This document shows, piece after piece, positions 46,431-55,693 of a DNA stretch of 64,000 nucleotides. Each line of letters opens with the position of its first letter. Position 1 is the stretch's first letter. Under the pieces are notes generated by a model. It made no database searches. It was not told where the DNA came from and saw nothing but the letters and a program-made list of their open reading frames with translations. Made by a program: the position numbers and the translations under genes. Source of the stretch: CBDBJL01 sp965206365 (GTDB lineage Bacteria > Pseudomonadota > Alphaproteobacteria > JABAAW01 > JAHZMA01); contig CBDBJL010000018.1 of NCBI GenBank assembly GCA_965206365.1, positions 341,080 to 405,079 on the forward strand, in the 5' to 3' direction.

Positions 46431-47681
46431 ATGGCTAAAAAATTGCTGTTGGCAAAGAATGTGATGGGGTTTGTATTTTTACGCCAAACCGTATTGGTTT
46501 TGCTGGCAGGGGTGTTTTTTTTACCGCAAATTTCTCATGCGATCGAGATTCGTGATATTCGCATTGGAGTGCATGGTGAAGCAACGCGCTTTGTTATTGA
46601 ATTGGATCAAGCGGTACCCTTTCGGATATTTACTTTAAACACACCTGAGCGATTGATTATTGATTTACCAGAGAGTAAATTTACTGTAAGTTCTACGCCT
46701 GATCTTGTAGGAACGGTAATTGATAAATATCGTACCGGGTTGTTTCGCCCTGGGGTGAACCGCATCGTTTTGGATTTGGTAAGTGCGGTTGAAATTGTCC
46801 GTCATGATTCCCTTACAGGGGGAGGAAAATTTCGTATTTTCATTGATATTGTGCCAATCAAACAAGCAAAATCTAGAAGAATGGATTTTGCATCCAGTGA
46901 TTGGAAATCTCATATTAACCAACAAGAAATTTTTGATAAATCCCAGGCAAAAAAATCCCAGGCAAAAAAATCTCAGGAAAAAGCGAAAGCTGCTAAGGAA
47001 AAACGGAAAATTATTGTGATTGATCCAGGGCATGGTGGCGTAGATCCAGGGGGGGTAGTGCCTGGGATTAAAGAGAAAACAATTGTATTAAGTTTTGCGA
47101 AGTTATTGCAAAAAAAGATTGAAGCAACAGGAAAATATCGTGCTATTTTAACACGTAAGCGTGATATCCATGTTGCATTGCGCGAGCGTTTTAAAATTGC
47201 GGATAAGGTTGATGCTGATTTGTTTATTTCGATTCATGCGGATAAAATTCATGTATCAAGTATTCGTGGGTTGACGATTTATACTTTGTCTGAGAAAGCC
47301 TCGGATGCGGAATCTGCAACATTAGCTCAACAAGCGAATCGTTCAGATGTTATTGTTGGGCAAGATCTAAGTGAATACACTGAAAATGTTTCGAATATTT
47401 TAATTGAATTTGCGCAAGAACGCACAAACAGAGAATCATGGCGTTTGGCAAAATTAATGGTTAAAAACTTAAAAGGGCAGGTGCCGATTTCGGTAAGGGC
47501 ACATCGTTATGCTGGATTTGCGGTTTTAAAATCACCCAATGTTCCGTCGATTCTTTTAGAATTAGGTTATTTAACGAATAAAAGTGACTTGAAAAATTTG
47601 CGATCGCGTAATTTTAAGAGTAAGGTGGCAGATAGGATGATTAAGGGGATAGAGGATTATTTTAAAGAAGTTGCATCATGA
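46431..47681 (+). CDS. N-acetylmuramoyl-L-alanine amidase with AMIN domain
   Basis: A 416-residue periplasmic cell-wall amidase of the AmiC type. A signal peptide (hydrophobic residues about 12-33, ending SHAIE) is followed by an AMIN septal-targeting domain (residues about 37-140), a Lys/Ala-rich linker with an AKKSQ repeat (47-bp region near 46950), and an Amidase_3 catalytic domain. Zinc ligands appear in IDPGHGGVDPGG (His), the Glu of PGIKEK and SIHADK (His), with the catalytic glutamate in LLELGYLTN. It splits septal peptidoglycan. Its stop codon overlaps the start of mrcA (ATGA), so the two are coupled. Confidence 0.93.
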   Translation: MAKKLLLAKNVMGFVFLRQTVLVLLAGVFFLPQISHAIEIRDIRIGVHGEATRFVIELDQAVPFRIFTLNTPERLIIDLPESKFTVSSTPDLVGTVIDKYRTGLFRPGVNRIVLDLVSAVEIVRHDSLTGGGKFRIFIDIVPIKQAKSRRMDFASSDWKSHINQQEIFDKSQAKKSQAKKSQEKAKAAKEKRKIIVIDPGHGGVDPGGVVPGIKEKTIVLSFAKLLQKKIEATGKYRAILTRKRDIHVALRERFKIADKVDADLFISIHADKIHVSSIRGLTIYTLSEKASDAESATLAQQANRSDVIVGQDLSEYTENVSNILIEFAQERTNRESWRLAKLMVKNLKGQVPISVRAHRYAGFAVLKSPNVPSILLELGYLTNKSDLKNLRSRNFKSKVADRMIKGIEDYFKEVAS

Positions 47682-50488
47682 GTGAATCAGAACAAAATCG
47701 AAGAATAAATTTGCAAAATAAACTTCTGATGAAGCAAAAAGCGGGACAAGAACTTGCAGGTAAAGTACGAACAGCTTTGAATAAAGGTGGGGCTGAATCG
47801 CTACATGCAGGCAAACATGTTGCGGTTAAAGTGAAAAAGGCTGTTGGTATTGACGAGAAAACCTCGTTGTTAAGTAAAGTGATTCGGCTAGGAATCTTCA
47901 TGTTTGTTGTTGGTATGATCGGCATGGTTGTAAGCATTTCAGCGATTTATGTGTATTTTGGGAGTAATCTACCAGCTCATGAAAAATTGCGTGATTATCA
48001 ACCGAAAATAAGCACACGTGTGCATGCCGGCGATGGGAAATTATTGGCAGAATTTGCGGTGGAGAGAAGGGTTTTTTTGCCAATTGCTGCGATTCCTGAT
48101 AATGTTAAACAGGCTTTTATTTCGGCAGAAGATAAAAATTTTTATACGCATCATGGGTTGGATTTTTTTGGGATTGTTCGGGCAATTTTTTCCAACATTA
48201 ACAATGTTATTCAAGGTTCAGGTAATCTTGTTGGGGCTTCTACGATTACCCAACAGGTGGCAAAGAATTTTTTGCTGACGAATGAAAAAACATTTACGCG
48301 AAAATTTAAAGAAGCGATTATTACGTTTCGAATTGAAGGTGCCTTAACGAAAGATCGGATTTTAGAGCTTTATCTGAACGAGATTTATTTAGGCAATCGT
48401 TCCTATGGTGTGGCTGCAGCGGCACAAGATTATTTTGGCAAAGCACTTGAAGATGTTAATATTGCTGAGGCGGCCTCTTTGGCTGCTCTACCGAAAGCTC
48501 CGAGTAATTATAACCCAAAACGTTATCCTGAACGCGCTTTGCAACGGCGTAATTGGGTAATTGGGCGTATGCATAGTAATGGTTATATTAGTGAGAGTGA
48601 ACGGGATCATGCTTTGGCAATGGATTTAGTTGTTCCGGAAAAAATTGAACGCAATCGAGCCTATGCTTCTTATTTTGTTGAGGAAGTTCGCCGAACATTA
48701 ATTGCAGATTTGGGAAAGGCGCAGCTTTATGGAGGTGGATTGACAATTCGCACGACTTTGGATTCAGTTTTACAGAAATATGCGGAAGAAGCTTTGTTTA
48801 AGGGGTTACGGATTTATGATCGTCGTCATGGTTATCGCGGGCCTTTGGGGCATTTACCGATCGATACTGCCCATAGTTTGGATTTTTTAGAACGTTATCA
48901 AATTCCTGCAGGTGCGCCCAGTCATTGGCGCGTTGCTTTGGTCACGAAAGTAGAAAAACGTGTTGCAAGTTTGGCATTTCAAGATCAAACTCAGGGTGAT
49001 TTATTATTTCAACCTTTGCGTTGGGCAAGGCGATATTTGCTACCAAAATTTCGTGAACAGGGGAAGAAAAAAACTGATCAAGAATTACTAGAAGCTGCAG
49101 GAGTGATTGACGAGAGGAGCCTATCGCGGCGAACGCGTCCGTTGGGAGCTTATATTTCGGATATGGCACAAGTTGTGTCGGTGGGTGATGTGATTTTGGT
49201 GAGTTCGTTAGAGGATAAAAAAGGGGCGAAAGAAAATGGATATGAATTAGAACAAATTCCGCAAGCTGATGGTGGTATTTTGGTAATGGATGTACATACG
49301 GGCAGAGTACTAGCAATGGTTGGAGGCTGGTCGTTTCAACGTTCCCAATATAATCGTGTGACTCAGGCATCACGTCAACCGGGTTCAGCTTTCAAGCCGT
49401 TTGTTTATCTTAGTGCATTGGAACGTGGCTTTACGCCAGCAACTCGAATTTTAGACGCTCCTTTTGTGCTAGATTTGGGCAATGGCACAAAATGGAAACC
49501 TAGTAACTATTCGCGTCGCTATTATGGGGCTAGCCCGATGCGGGTAGGCATTGAACAATCGCGCAATTTAATGACTGTACGACTGGCACAGGCTTTGGGG
49601 ATGCAACATATCCGCGAAATTGCGCAACGATTTAATATCACAGAAGAAATGTCGCTTCATTTGCCTAATGCGTTGGGTTCGGATCAAACCACATTGATTC
49701 AATTAACTACGGCCTATGCAATGCTTGCCAATGGTGGTACTCATTTGGAAGCTACCCTGATTGATCGATTGCAAGATCGTTATGGCAAAACATTGGTACG
49801 TCATGATAAACGTATATGTACGGGGTGTAATATTGAAGGGCCTTATCAAAAAGGGCTAGTAGATTTACCGATATTGTTGGATAACCGGATCCAGATTACG
49901 GATCCAGCGTCAGCCTATCAAATTACATCGATGATGGAAGGGGTTGTGAAGCGTGGAACGGGTAGGCAAGTTAGCCGAAAATTCCCGAGCAAAGTGTTTG
50001 CGGGGAAAACTGGAACCACGAATGATGGTGTCGATAGTTGGTTTATTGGCTTTACACCAAATTTGATAACGGGGGTATTTATTGGGCATGATTTGCCACG
50101 TTCATTGGGGATGTATAATGATTCTGTTCAAGAGGCGGGGTCGACAATTGCGGTGCCGATTTTTGTAGATTTTATGGAAAAGGCTTTGCAGAATCGTTCG
50201 ACAGTACCTTTTAGAGTACCACCTGCAGTGCAGTTGGTACGGATTAATCCCAAAACCGGTGCGTTGAGTCGAAGTGGCGATAGGTCTTCGCTTCTTGAAG
50301 CTTTTAAACCCGGAACCCAACCGCAAAGTTATCGCACAGCAAGTTTATTGATCGGAGATATAGCGGGTAATTTACCGGCTACTGGCCAGGACGATGATCC
50401 TTTGCAAAATTCATCGTCAACAACGGATAACTCTTTTGAAACAGATGGTATTGAGCAGGAAGAAGATGAAATTCAAGGCATTTATTAA
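47678..50488 (+). CDS. mrcA: Bifunctional penicillin-binding protein 1A
   Basis: A 936-residue class A PBP that polymerises and cross-links peptidoglycan. About 68 cytoplasmic residues are followed by a transmembrane helix (LGIFMFVVGMIGMVVSISAI) and the GT51 glycosyltransferase domain (FISAEDKNFYTHHGLD near residue 150; GASTITQQVAKNF). The transpeptidase domain carries the SxxK motif in GSAFKPFVY near 569, SRN in EQSRNLMTV near 630 and KTGT near 778. The proline-rich C-terminal tail is low complexity. It overlaps the amidase by four bases. Confidence 0.96.
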   Translation: MSESEQNRRINLQNKLLMKQKAGQELAGKVRTALNKGGAESLHAGKHVAVKVKKAVGIDEKTSLLSKVIRLGIFMFVVGMIGMVVSISAIYVYFGSNLPAHEKLRDYQPKISTRVHAGDGKLLAEFAVERRVFLPIAAIPDNVKQAFISAEDKNFYTHHGLDFFGIVRAIFSNINNVIQGSGNLVGASTITQQVAKNFLLTNEKTFTRKFKEAIITFRIEGALTKDRILELYLNEIYLGNRSYGVAAAAQDYFGKALEDVNIAEAASLAALPKAPSNYNPKRYPERALQRRNWVIGRMHSNGYISESERDHALAMDLVVPEKIERNRAYASYFVEEVRRTLIADLGKAQLYGGGLTIRTTLDSVLQKYAEEALFKGLRIYDRRHGYRGPLGHLPIDTAHSLDFLERYQIPAGAPSHWRVALVTKVEKRVASLAFQDQTQGDLLFQPLRWARRYLLPKFREQGKKKTDQELLEAAGVIDERSLSRRTRPLGAYISDMAQVVSVGDVILVSSLEDKKGAKENGYELEQIPQADGGILVMDVHTGRVLAMVGGWSFQRSQYNRVTQASRQPGSAFKPFVYLSALERGFTPATRILDAPFVLDLGNGTKWKPSNYSRRYYGASPMRVGIEQSRNLMTVRLAQALGMQHIREIAQRFNITEEMSLHLPNALGSDQTTLIQLTTAYAMLANGGTHLEATLIDRLQDRYGKTLVRHDKRICTGCNIEGPYQKGLVDLPILLDNRIQITDPASAYQITSMMEGVVKRGTGRQVSRKFPSKVFAGKTGTTNDGVDSWFIGFTPNLITGVFIGHDLPRSLGMYNDSVQEAGSTIAVPIFVDFMEKALQNRSTVPFRVPPAVQLVRINPKTGALSRSGDRSSLLEAFKPGTQPQSYRTASLLIGDIAGNLPATGQDDDPLQNSSSTTDNSFETDGIEQEEDEIQGIY

Positions 50489-50508
50489 TGAGAAATGTCT
50501 GAAGAAAA

Positions 50509-50931
50509 TTATTCGATCAACTCACTAGGTTCAAAAAAGAAGGCAATTTCACTAATCGCATTTTCGTTGCTGTCGGAACCATGCACAGAATTGGCTTCAA
50601 CAGATTCTGCAAAATCTTTTCTGATTGTGCCTGTTGTGGCTTCAGCGGGGTTTGTTGCTCCCATAATATCTCGGTTACGCATAACGGCATTTTCACCCCG
50701 TAAAACTTGAAGAACAACAGGGCCGGAAATCATAAAATTTACCAAATCATTATAAAAAGGGCGCTGACGATGGATTTCGTAAAATTTTTCTGCTTGGGCG
50801 CGAGTTAACAAAACACGTTTTTGCGCGATAATACATAAATTATTTTTTTCAAAATAGCTGTTAATAACCCCAGTCAGGTTCCGCTTTGTGGCATCAGGTT
50901 TAAGAATGGATAACGTATTTTCTATGGCCAT
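50509..50931 (-). CDS. ndk: Nucleoside diphosphate kinase
   Basis: A 140-residue NDP kinase that moves the gamma phosphate between nucleotides through a phosphohistidine. The active-site motif NSVHGSDSNENA near residue 114 contains the catalytic His; the ATP-binding ENTLSILKPDATKRNL starts the protein. I choose the second of two nearby ATGs (50931) because AAGAGA then lies eight bases upstream; the first ATG (50937) would leave only two bases. It converges on mrcA with a 20-base gap. Confidence 0.95.
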   Translation of the reverse strand: MAIENTLSILKPDATKRNLTGVINSYFEKNNLCIIAQKRVLLTRAQAEKFYEIHRQRPFYNDLVNFMISGPVVLQVLRGENAVMRNRDIMGATNPAEATTGTIRKDFAESVEANSVHGSDSNENAISEIAFFFEPSELIE

Positions 50932-51159
50932 GTTCATTGTCTCTTTTCTATTGTAGAGGAGTGAAAGGATGATTGGAACGCATTATAGGGTTATTTTCGC
51001 TGAAACCAAAGCAAAAAATTTAAGCCTAAAAGATCTTATATAATAGATTCTGCAAACGGCATAAATTTTGCATTGTATCGCTTGTGGAATATATCGTTGG
51101 TGGAACATACCGTTTTGGTAACGATAATTCAAAAAAAATATATATGTAGTTAGTAGATA

Positions 51160-52578
51160 ATGTATCATTACAAAAGGCAGGATAATTCGCAACCCATTAT
51201 GATTATTATGGAGGGTGTAAATCAGGATCTAGTTTCGGATCAGCAACAAGAATTTGCCATGGCTAGCCAGTTTAAACCCGTTGCTGGTAAAAAGATGATC
51301 ATTCAAGAAGGGGCAGATATTTGTTATTTTCTGGGCATATGCCAAGAACCTAGCCTGCATGAATGGTCTATTTTGGCGGAAACTTTACCAGCGGGTAATT
51401 ATTACATTCGCAATGAAGAAATTCTAGATGAAGTAATGCGCCAAGATTTACTTTTAGCATGGGGGTTGAGTCAATATCATTATCATAAATTTATTTCCAA
51501 ACCGAAGGAAATTGCGTATTTGGTTATTCCGCGTGGCAAACATGAACAGGCGATGAATATGGCTAGGGCTCTTAATTGGGGGCGGGATCTTATTAATCAT
51601 CCGGCTAATTATTTGGGTCCTGAACAATTAGAAGTTGAAGCTAGGCAGCTTGCCAGACAATGTTCGGCAAAGTTTAGCATTATTGATGGGAATGTTCTTA
51701 AACGTAATTATCCTTTGGTCTATGCGGTGGGCAAAGCGGCTGATGATGCCCCGCGGATGATTGAGTTTAAGTGGATTCCGACAAAAATGGCAAAAAAATC
51801 ACTTTTCAAGCTTGCGATTGTGGGCAAAGGTGTAACTTTTGATACGGGAGGGTTAGATGTAAAATCTTCTAAAGGCATGTTGTTGATGAAAAAAGATATG
51901 GGCGGGGCAGCGCATAGTCTTACATTGGCGCGGTTGATTATGGAAAATAATTTACCCATTCAATTGCGCGTATTAATTCCTGCAGTCGAAAATTCGATAT
52001 CAAGCAAGGCGTTTCGGCCGATGGATATTTTAACTTCGCGCCAAGGCACAACGATTGAAATTGGGAATACTGATGCTGAAGGGCGGCTTATTTTGGCGGA
52101 TGCGTTAACCGCCGCCAGCGAAGAGATGCCAGATTTAATAATTGATTTTGCTACTTTAACCGGTGCTGCGCGGATTGCAACCGGTGCTGAATTGCCCAAT
52201 TTATTCAGCAATCGCGAAGGGTTATTGTCTGCGATTCAAAGCCATTCGTTAGCGGTTCGAGATCCAGTTTGGCCGATGCCCTTATTTAAGCAATATAAAC
52301 GTTATCTAAAATCAGATAATGCAGATTTAACCAATGCTCCGAGTTATCCTTATGCGGGTTCGATTACGGCAGCTTTATTTTTAGAAGAATTTATCAATAG
52401 TTCAATTGCATGGGTTCATTTGGATGTGATGGCATGGAATCTTTCGTCTTTACCGGGAAAACCGCGCGGGGGTGAAATTCAAGGTGTCAGAGCTATTTAT
52501 CAATTTATTACAGAATCAGTCAATCAAGGAGTTCAAATTAATGAATATGAAACGTACCCCAAACGCGCTAGATCATAA
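51160..52578 (+). CDS. M17 leucyl aminopeptidase-family peptidase
   Basis: A peptidase of up to 472 residues. The M17 catalytic domain is complete: KGVTFDTGGLDVKSSKGMLL (metal-binding Asp and catalytic Lys) near residue 227, MKKDMGGAAH near 245 and the NTDAEGRLILADAL signature near 303. The N-terminal macro-like part is short and divergent, as in the alphaproteobacterial PepA-like subgroup. The start is uncertain (ATG 51160 is weakly supported; others occur within 20 codons). Its 3' end overlaps the MarR-type regulator by 38 bases. Confidence 0.85.
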   Translation: MYHYKRQDNSQPIMIIMEGVNQDLVSDQQQEFAMASQFKPVAGKKMIIQEGADICYFLGICQEPSLHEWSILAETLPAGNYYIRNEEILDEVMRQDLLLAWGLSQYHYHKFISKPKEIAYLVIPRGKHEQAMNMARALNWGRDLINHPANYLGPEQLEVEARQLARQCSAKFSIIDGNVLKRNYPLVYAVGKAADDAPRMIEFKWIPTKMAKKSLFKLAIVGKGVTFDTGGLDVKSSKGMLLMKKDMGGAAHSLTLARLIMENNLPIQLRVLIPAVENSISSKAFRPMDILTSRQGTTIEIGNTDAEGRLILADALTAASEEMPDLIIDFATLTGAARIATGAELPNLFSNREGLLSAIQSHSLAVRDPVWPMPLFKQYKRYLKSDNADLTNAPSYPYAGSITAALFLEEFINSSIAWVHLDVMAWNLSSLPGKPRGGEIQGVRAIYQFITESVNQGVQINEYETYPKRARS

Positions 52579-52945
52579 TATGGTTGTTAAGCATATGCTC
52601 GACACCACACAATCGCTAGAAATTTGGCGCGAAGCTTTGTTTGAAAGTGTTACCAATGATGGGTATGATTTGTCGCAACGACAAATGGCAGTTTTGTTGA
52701 CTGTTTACTTAAATGCACAACCACATCGGGTTCGTGATTTAAGCAGTCATCTTAAAATTTCGAAACCTGCCATTACGCGTGCGTTAGATAAATTAGAACA
52801 AATTGGTTATGTTAAGCGCAAACCCGATGATGATGATGGTCGATCGGTTTTGATTCAACGCACGGTAAAGGGCTCAGTTTATTTAAGTGAATTTGCCCAT
52901 TCCATTCAGCGGGCAATGGATAAGCAAATACAAAACCCGCACTGA
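52541..52945 (+). CDS. MarR-family transcriptional regulator
   Basis: A 134-residue winged helix-turn-helix protein. The recognition region reads VRDLSSHLKISKPAITRALD with a following wing (KRKPDDDDGRSVLIQRT). I start it at ATG 52541 because AAGGAG lies ten bases upstream; an earlier in-frame ATG (52472) would add 23 residues inside the peptidase gene without family support. The 38-base overlap with the M17 peptidase suggests translational coupling and perhaps autoregulation. The ligand is unknown. Confidence 0.82.
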   Translation: MNMKRTPNALDHNMVVKHMLDTTQSLEIWREALFESVTNDGYDLSQRQMAVLLTVYLNAQPHRVRDLSSHLKISKPAITRALDKLEQIGYVKRKPDDDDGRSVLIQRTVKGSVYLSEFAHSIQRAMDKQIQNPH

Positions 52946-53011
52946 GGAGATCCAGATAAACCTTGGAAACGTATCAAGGCCTAAAAAACAAGCGAAAAAC
53001 TAGCCGATAGT

Positions 53012-53044
53012 AAAAACCTGGATGATTTTCATGCAGGTTTTTTT
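53012..53044 (+). terminator. Rho-independent terminator after the marR-type gene
   Basis: AAAAACCTG and CAGGTTTTTTT form an 8-9 bp stem with a 13-base loop, followed by a T-run. It lies 66 bases after the MarR stop codon. Confidence 0.7.
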
Positions 53045-53349
53045 GTGGCATCTGGAAAAAATATTTCTGCGAAGATGAGGATAGGTAGAGGATAAAAACA
53101 TTGACCTTTTATGAAAGAATCATTATCTTGAGGCGTTGGCTTTTTCGTTTTACAAGTTAAAAATACATTCGTATAATATCCATGGGTTTTTTTTGGGTTT
53201 TTTTTGGGGTTTTTTTGCATCCTCCATGCTCCAAGAATATGTAGCAGGGATGATTAGGGGATGCCTTCACTTCGCGAGGTGAAGATTGTGGTTTTGTGAA
53301 AATATGAAAAGTAAAATTTGCAATTTAATAGGCCTAGCAATGGTATGAA
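53045..53349. other. Gene-free region before ffh with T/G runs and a hairpin
   Basis: No convincing gene. It contains a low-complexity stretch of alternating T-runs and GGG/GGGG (53184-53217) and a CTTCAC/GTGAAG hairpin (53265-53284) just upstream of ffh. A minus-strand frame (53029-53220) would translate the low-complexity run as a Lys/Pro/Asn repeat and is not credible. Confidence 0.4.
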
Positions 53350-54696
53350 ATGTTTGAAACATTAACACAAAAAATTACACAGGTTTTTGATAATTTACAA
53401 AAACGCGGTGTGCTGCGTCCAGAAGATGTTGATGTTGCATTGAAACAATTACGATTTTCTTTGTTAGAAGCTGATGTTGCATTGCCAGTTGTTGAGGAAG
53501 TGATCCAACGTACGCGGGAATTTTCGCTGGGTGCAGAATTATTGCGTTCGGTAACGCCTGTGGCTCAAATTACGAAATATTTGCATGAAATTCTTGTTGA
53601 GATGCTGGGGCACGAAACTGGGCTTAATTTAAGTGCGGTGCCTCCTATTGTCGTGATGATGGTGGGTCTGCAAGGTTCTGGCAAAACAACAAGTACCGTA
53701 AAATTAGCACGTTATTTGCAGAAACGTGAAGATAAAAATCCCTTGGTGGCATCGTTGGATGTTTATCGTCCAGCGGCAAGTGAGCAATTGCAAGAATTTG
53801 GAACTAGCCATCAGATTGCTTGTTTGCCGGCACAAATTGGTGAATCGGTTGTAAATATTGCGAAACGGGCATTGCAAGTGGCACGTATGGGCGGGCATGA
53901 TGTTTTATTTTTGGATATGGCGGGGCGTAACCATATTGACAATGAACTGATGCTAGAATTGGCGCAAATTAATAAATTGGCGCGCCCGCAAGAAATTTTA
54001 TTGGTTGCCGATGCGCTTACGGGGCAAGATGCGGTAAATATTGCACAAAGTTTTCAGGAAAGGTTGAAACTTACCGGGATTATTCTCACTCGAATGGATG
54101 GTGATTCTCGCGGTGGGGCTGCACTTTCTATGCACCACGTAACGGGGTGTCCGATTAAGTTTATCGGTACCGGTGAGAAGGTTGATGCGCTGGAATCTTT
54201 TCAGCCACAGCGGGTGGCAGGGCGAATTTTGGGTCAGGGTGATTTGGTTTCGTTGGTAGAGAAGATTCAAGCAGAAACAGATGCCGACGAAGCAGAAAAG
54301 CTTGCCAAAAAAATAGAAAAAGGACGTTTTGACTTAAATGATCTTGCAACTCAGCTTAAGCAGATGCGCAAAATGGGCGGGCTCAGTAAAATTAAAGATC
54401 TGTTACCAGGAATGGGCAAAACCCCGATGAAAAATATTGATACGGAAATGTTAAAACGACAAGAAGCAATTATTTCATCCATGACTCGCCAAGAACGCAA
54501 AAAACCTAGCATGATTCATGCCTCGCGCAAAAAACGTATCGCAACAGGTTCGGGTACGAGTGTGCAAGAAATTAACAAATTATTGAAACAGTTTATGACA
54601 ATGTCAAAAATGATGAAACGTGTTTCTGGCGGCAAATCTTTGCCACCAGAAATGGCACAAATGCTCTCAGGGGGTAATCTACCTCGGCAATTTTAG
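53350..54696 (+). CDS. ffh: Signal recognition particle GTPase Ffh
   Basis: A 448-residue SRP54. The N domain (LTQKITQVFDNLQKRGVL) precedes the GTPase: P-loop GLQGSGKTT near residue 105, DVYRPAA near 137, the G3 element DMAGR (consensus DTAGR) near 190, G4 LTRMDGDSRGGAAL near 246, then the Met-rich M domain (from about 300) that binds 4.5S RNA and signal peptides. It targets inner-membrane proteins to SecYEG with FtsY. It heads the conserved ffh-rpsP-rimM-trmD-rplS order. Confidence 0.96.
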   Translation: MFETLTQKITQVFDNLQKRGVLRPEDVDVALKQLRFSLLEADVALPVVEEVIQRTREFSLGAELLRSVTPVAQITKYLHEILVEMLGHETGLNLSAVPPIVVMMVGLQGSGKTTSTVKLARYLQKREDKNPLVASLDVYRPAASEQLQEFGTSHQIACLPAQIGESVVNIAKRALQVARMGGHDVLFLDMAGRNHIDNELMLELAQINKLARPQEILLVADALTGQDAVNIAQSFQERLKLTGIILTRMDGDSRGGAALSMHHVTGCPIKFIGTGEKVDALESFQPQRVAGRILGQGDLVSLVEKIQAETDADEAEKLAKKIEKGRFDLNDLATQLKQMRKMGGLSKIKDLLPGMGKTPMKNIDTEMLKRQEAIISSMTRQERKKPSMIHASRKKRIATGSGTSVQEINKLLKQFMTMSKMMKRVSGGKSLPPEMAQMLSGGNLPRQF

Positions 54697-54719
54697 TAAT
54701 TTTCAAGAAAGGAAAATAG

Positions 54720-55106
54720 ATGGCATTAAAGATTAGACTCGCACGTGGTGGGGCGAAAAAACGCCCTTATTATCACATTGTGATTAGCGATGCACGCTCA
54801 CCGCGTGATGGTAAATATCTCGAGAAAGTAGGGAGTTATAATCCTATGCTGGCAAAAGAGGATGAAAATCGTATTAAATTGCAAGCGGATCGGATTACGC
54901 ATTGGGTTAAAATGGGTGCAAAACCTACGGATCGAGTGCATCGGTTTTTATCGGATGCTGGGCTTTTTCAGAAATATGTGCAAACAATGCAAACAAAAAG
55001 GCATCTTCCTGGTGAAAAAGCTGTTGAACGTGCCAAAGAAATTGCCGCAAAGCAAGCTACGCAAAATTTAGCTCCTGGCGTGGAAAATCTTGCAACAAGC
55101 TCATAG
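54720..55106 (+). CDS. rpsP: 30S ribosomal protein S16
   Basis: A 128-residue S16; the first 80 residues (LKIRLARGGAKKRPYYHIVI, DARSPRDGKYLEKVG) match the family, and the C-terminal 45-residue Ala/Lys/Glu-rich extension is typical of alphaproteobacteria. AAGAAAGG precedes the ATG. It follows ffh by 23 bases. Confidence 0.96.
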   Translation: MALKIRLARGGAKKRPYYHIVISDARSPRDGKYLEKVGSYNPMLAKEDENRIKLQADRITHWVKMGAKPTDRVHRFLSDAGLFQKYVQTMQTKRHLPGEKAVERAKEIAAKQATQNLAPGVENLATSS

Positions 55107-55172
55107 AGATGAATCGATGTTTTGCATTCAAGGAATGTTTCTGACTTCGATTGATGATTAGAGGCAATTTCT

Positions 55173-55673
55173 ATGCAGGATGCAAAAATTAAAGTTGCAG
55201 TAATTACATCGGCAGCCGGGATTAAGGGCGATATTTGGGTGAAGAGTTTTATCAAACCTGCCAAGGCTATTTTTGAAATAACACTTTATGATGAAGATTT
55301 TACGCAGGATTTTGGGCTGAAGTTTTCTTATGAGAAGAAAGGCAAGTTTCGGTGTCGTGCGAAAAATATTCAAGATCGAAATCAGGCTGAAGCTTTAATT
55401 GGTAAGATATTTTATAGCAAGCGTTCTGATTTACCGAAATCTCAACAGTCGGCTAGGGTTGGTGTTTTTGTTAAATCGGCACAAGGTGGGGTTGTGGGTA
55501 AATTATTAGGAGTTTGTAATTATGGAGCGAGTGATTTATTAGAAGTGGCAATTGATGATACCACGAAAAAGACAGTTTTGATTCCGTTGGTTGTAGATTA
55601 TGTTGATTTGGCTTCTTTGGCTTATGATCATATTATTTTACAAAGTGATGCCAATAGTTTTTTTCTTGATTAA
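55173..55673 (+). CDS. rimM: Ribosome maturation factor RimM
   Basis: A 166-residue RimM that helps 30S head assembly near S19. The N-terminal beta-barrel (AAGIKGDIWVKSF near residue 13) and PRC-barrel (LLGVCNYGASDLLEVAIDD near 115, LIPLVVDYVD) are recognisable. GAGG lies ten bases before the ATG. Between rpsP and trmD as usual. Confidence 0.92.
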   Translation: MQDAKIKVAVITSAAGIKGDIWVKSFIKPAKAIFEITLYDEDFTQDFGLKFSYEKKGKFRCRAKNIQDRNQAEALIGKIFYSKRSDLPKSQQSARVGVFVKSAQGGVVGKLLGVCNYGASDLLEVAIDDTTKKTVLIPLVVDYVDLASLAYDHIILQSDANSFFLD

Positions 55674-55693
55674 TGTTCCTGGAAGTTTAGAAT

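Noticed and set aside
47900..50330. Minus-strand frames across mrcA (for example 48942-49373, 50102-50326)
   Set aside because: All lie antisense to a long conserved gene and have no supporting start signals.
53029..53220. A 63-codon minus-strand frame
   Set aside because: It translates the T/G low-complexity run as a Lys/Pro/Asn repeat and overlaps the marR terminator.
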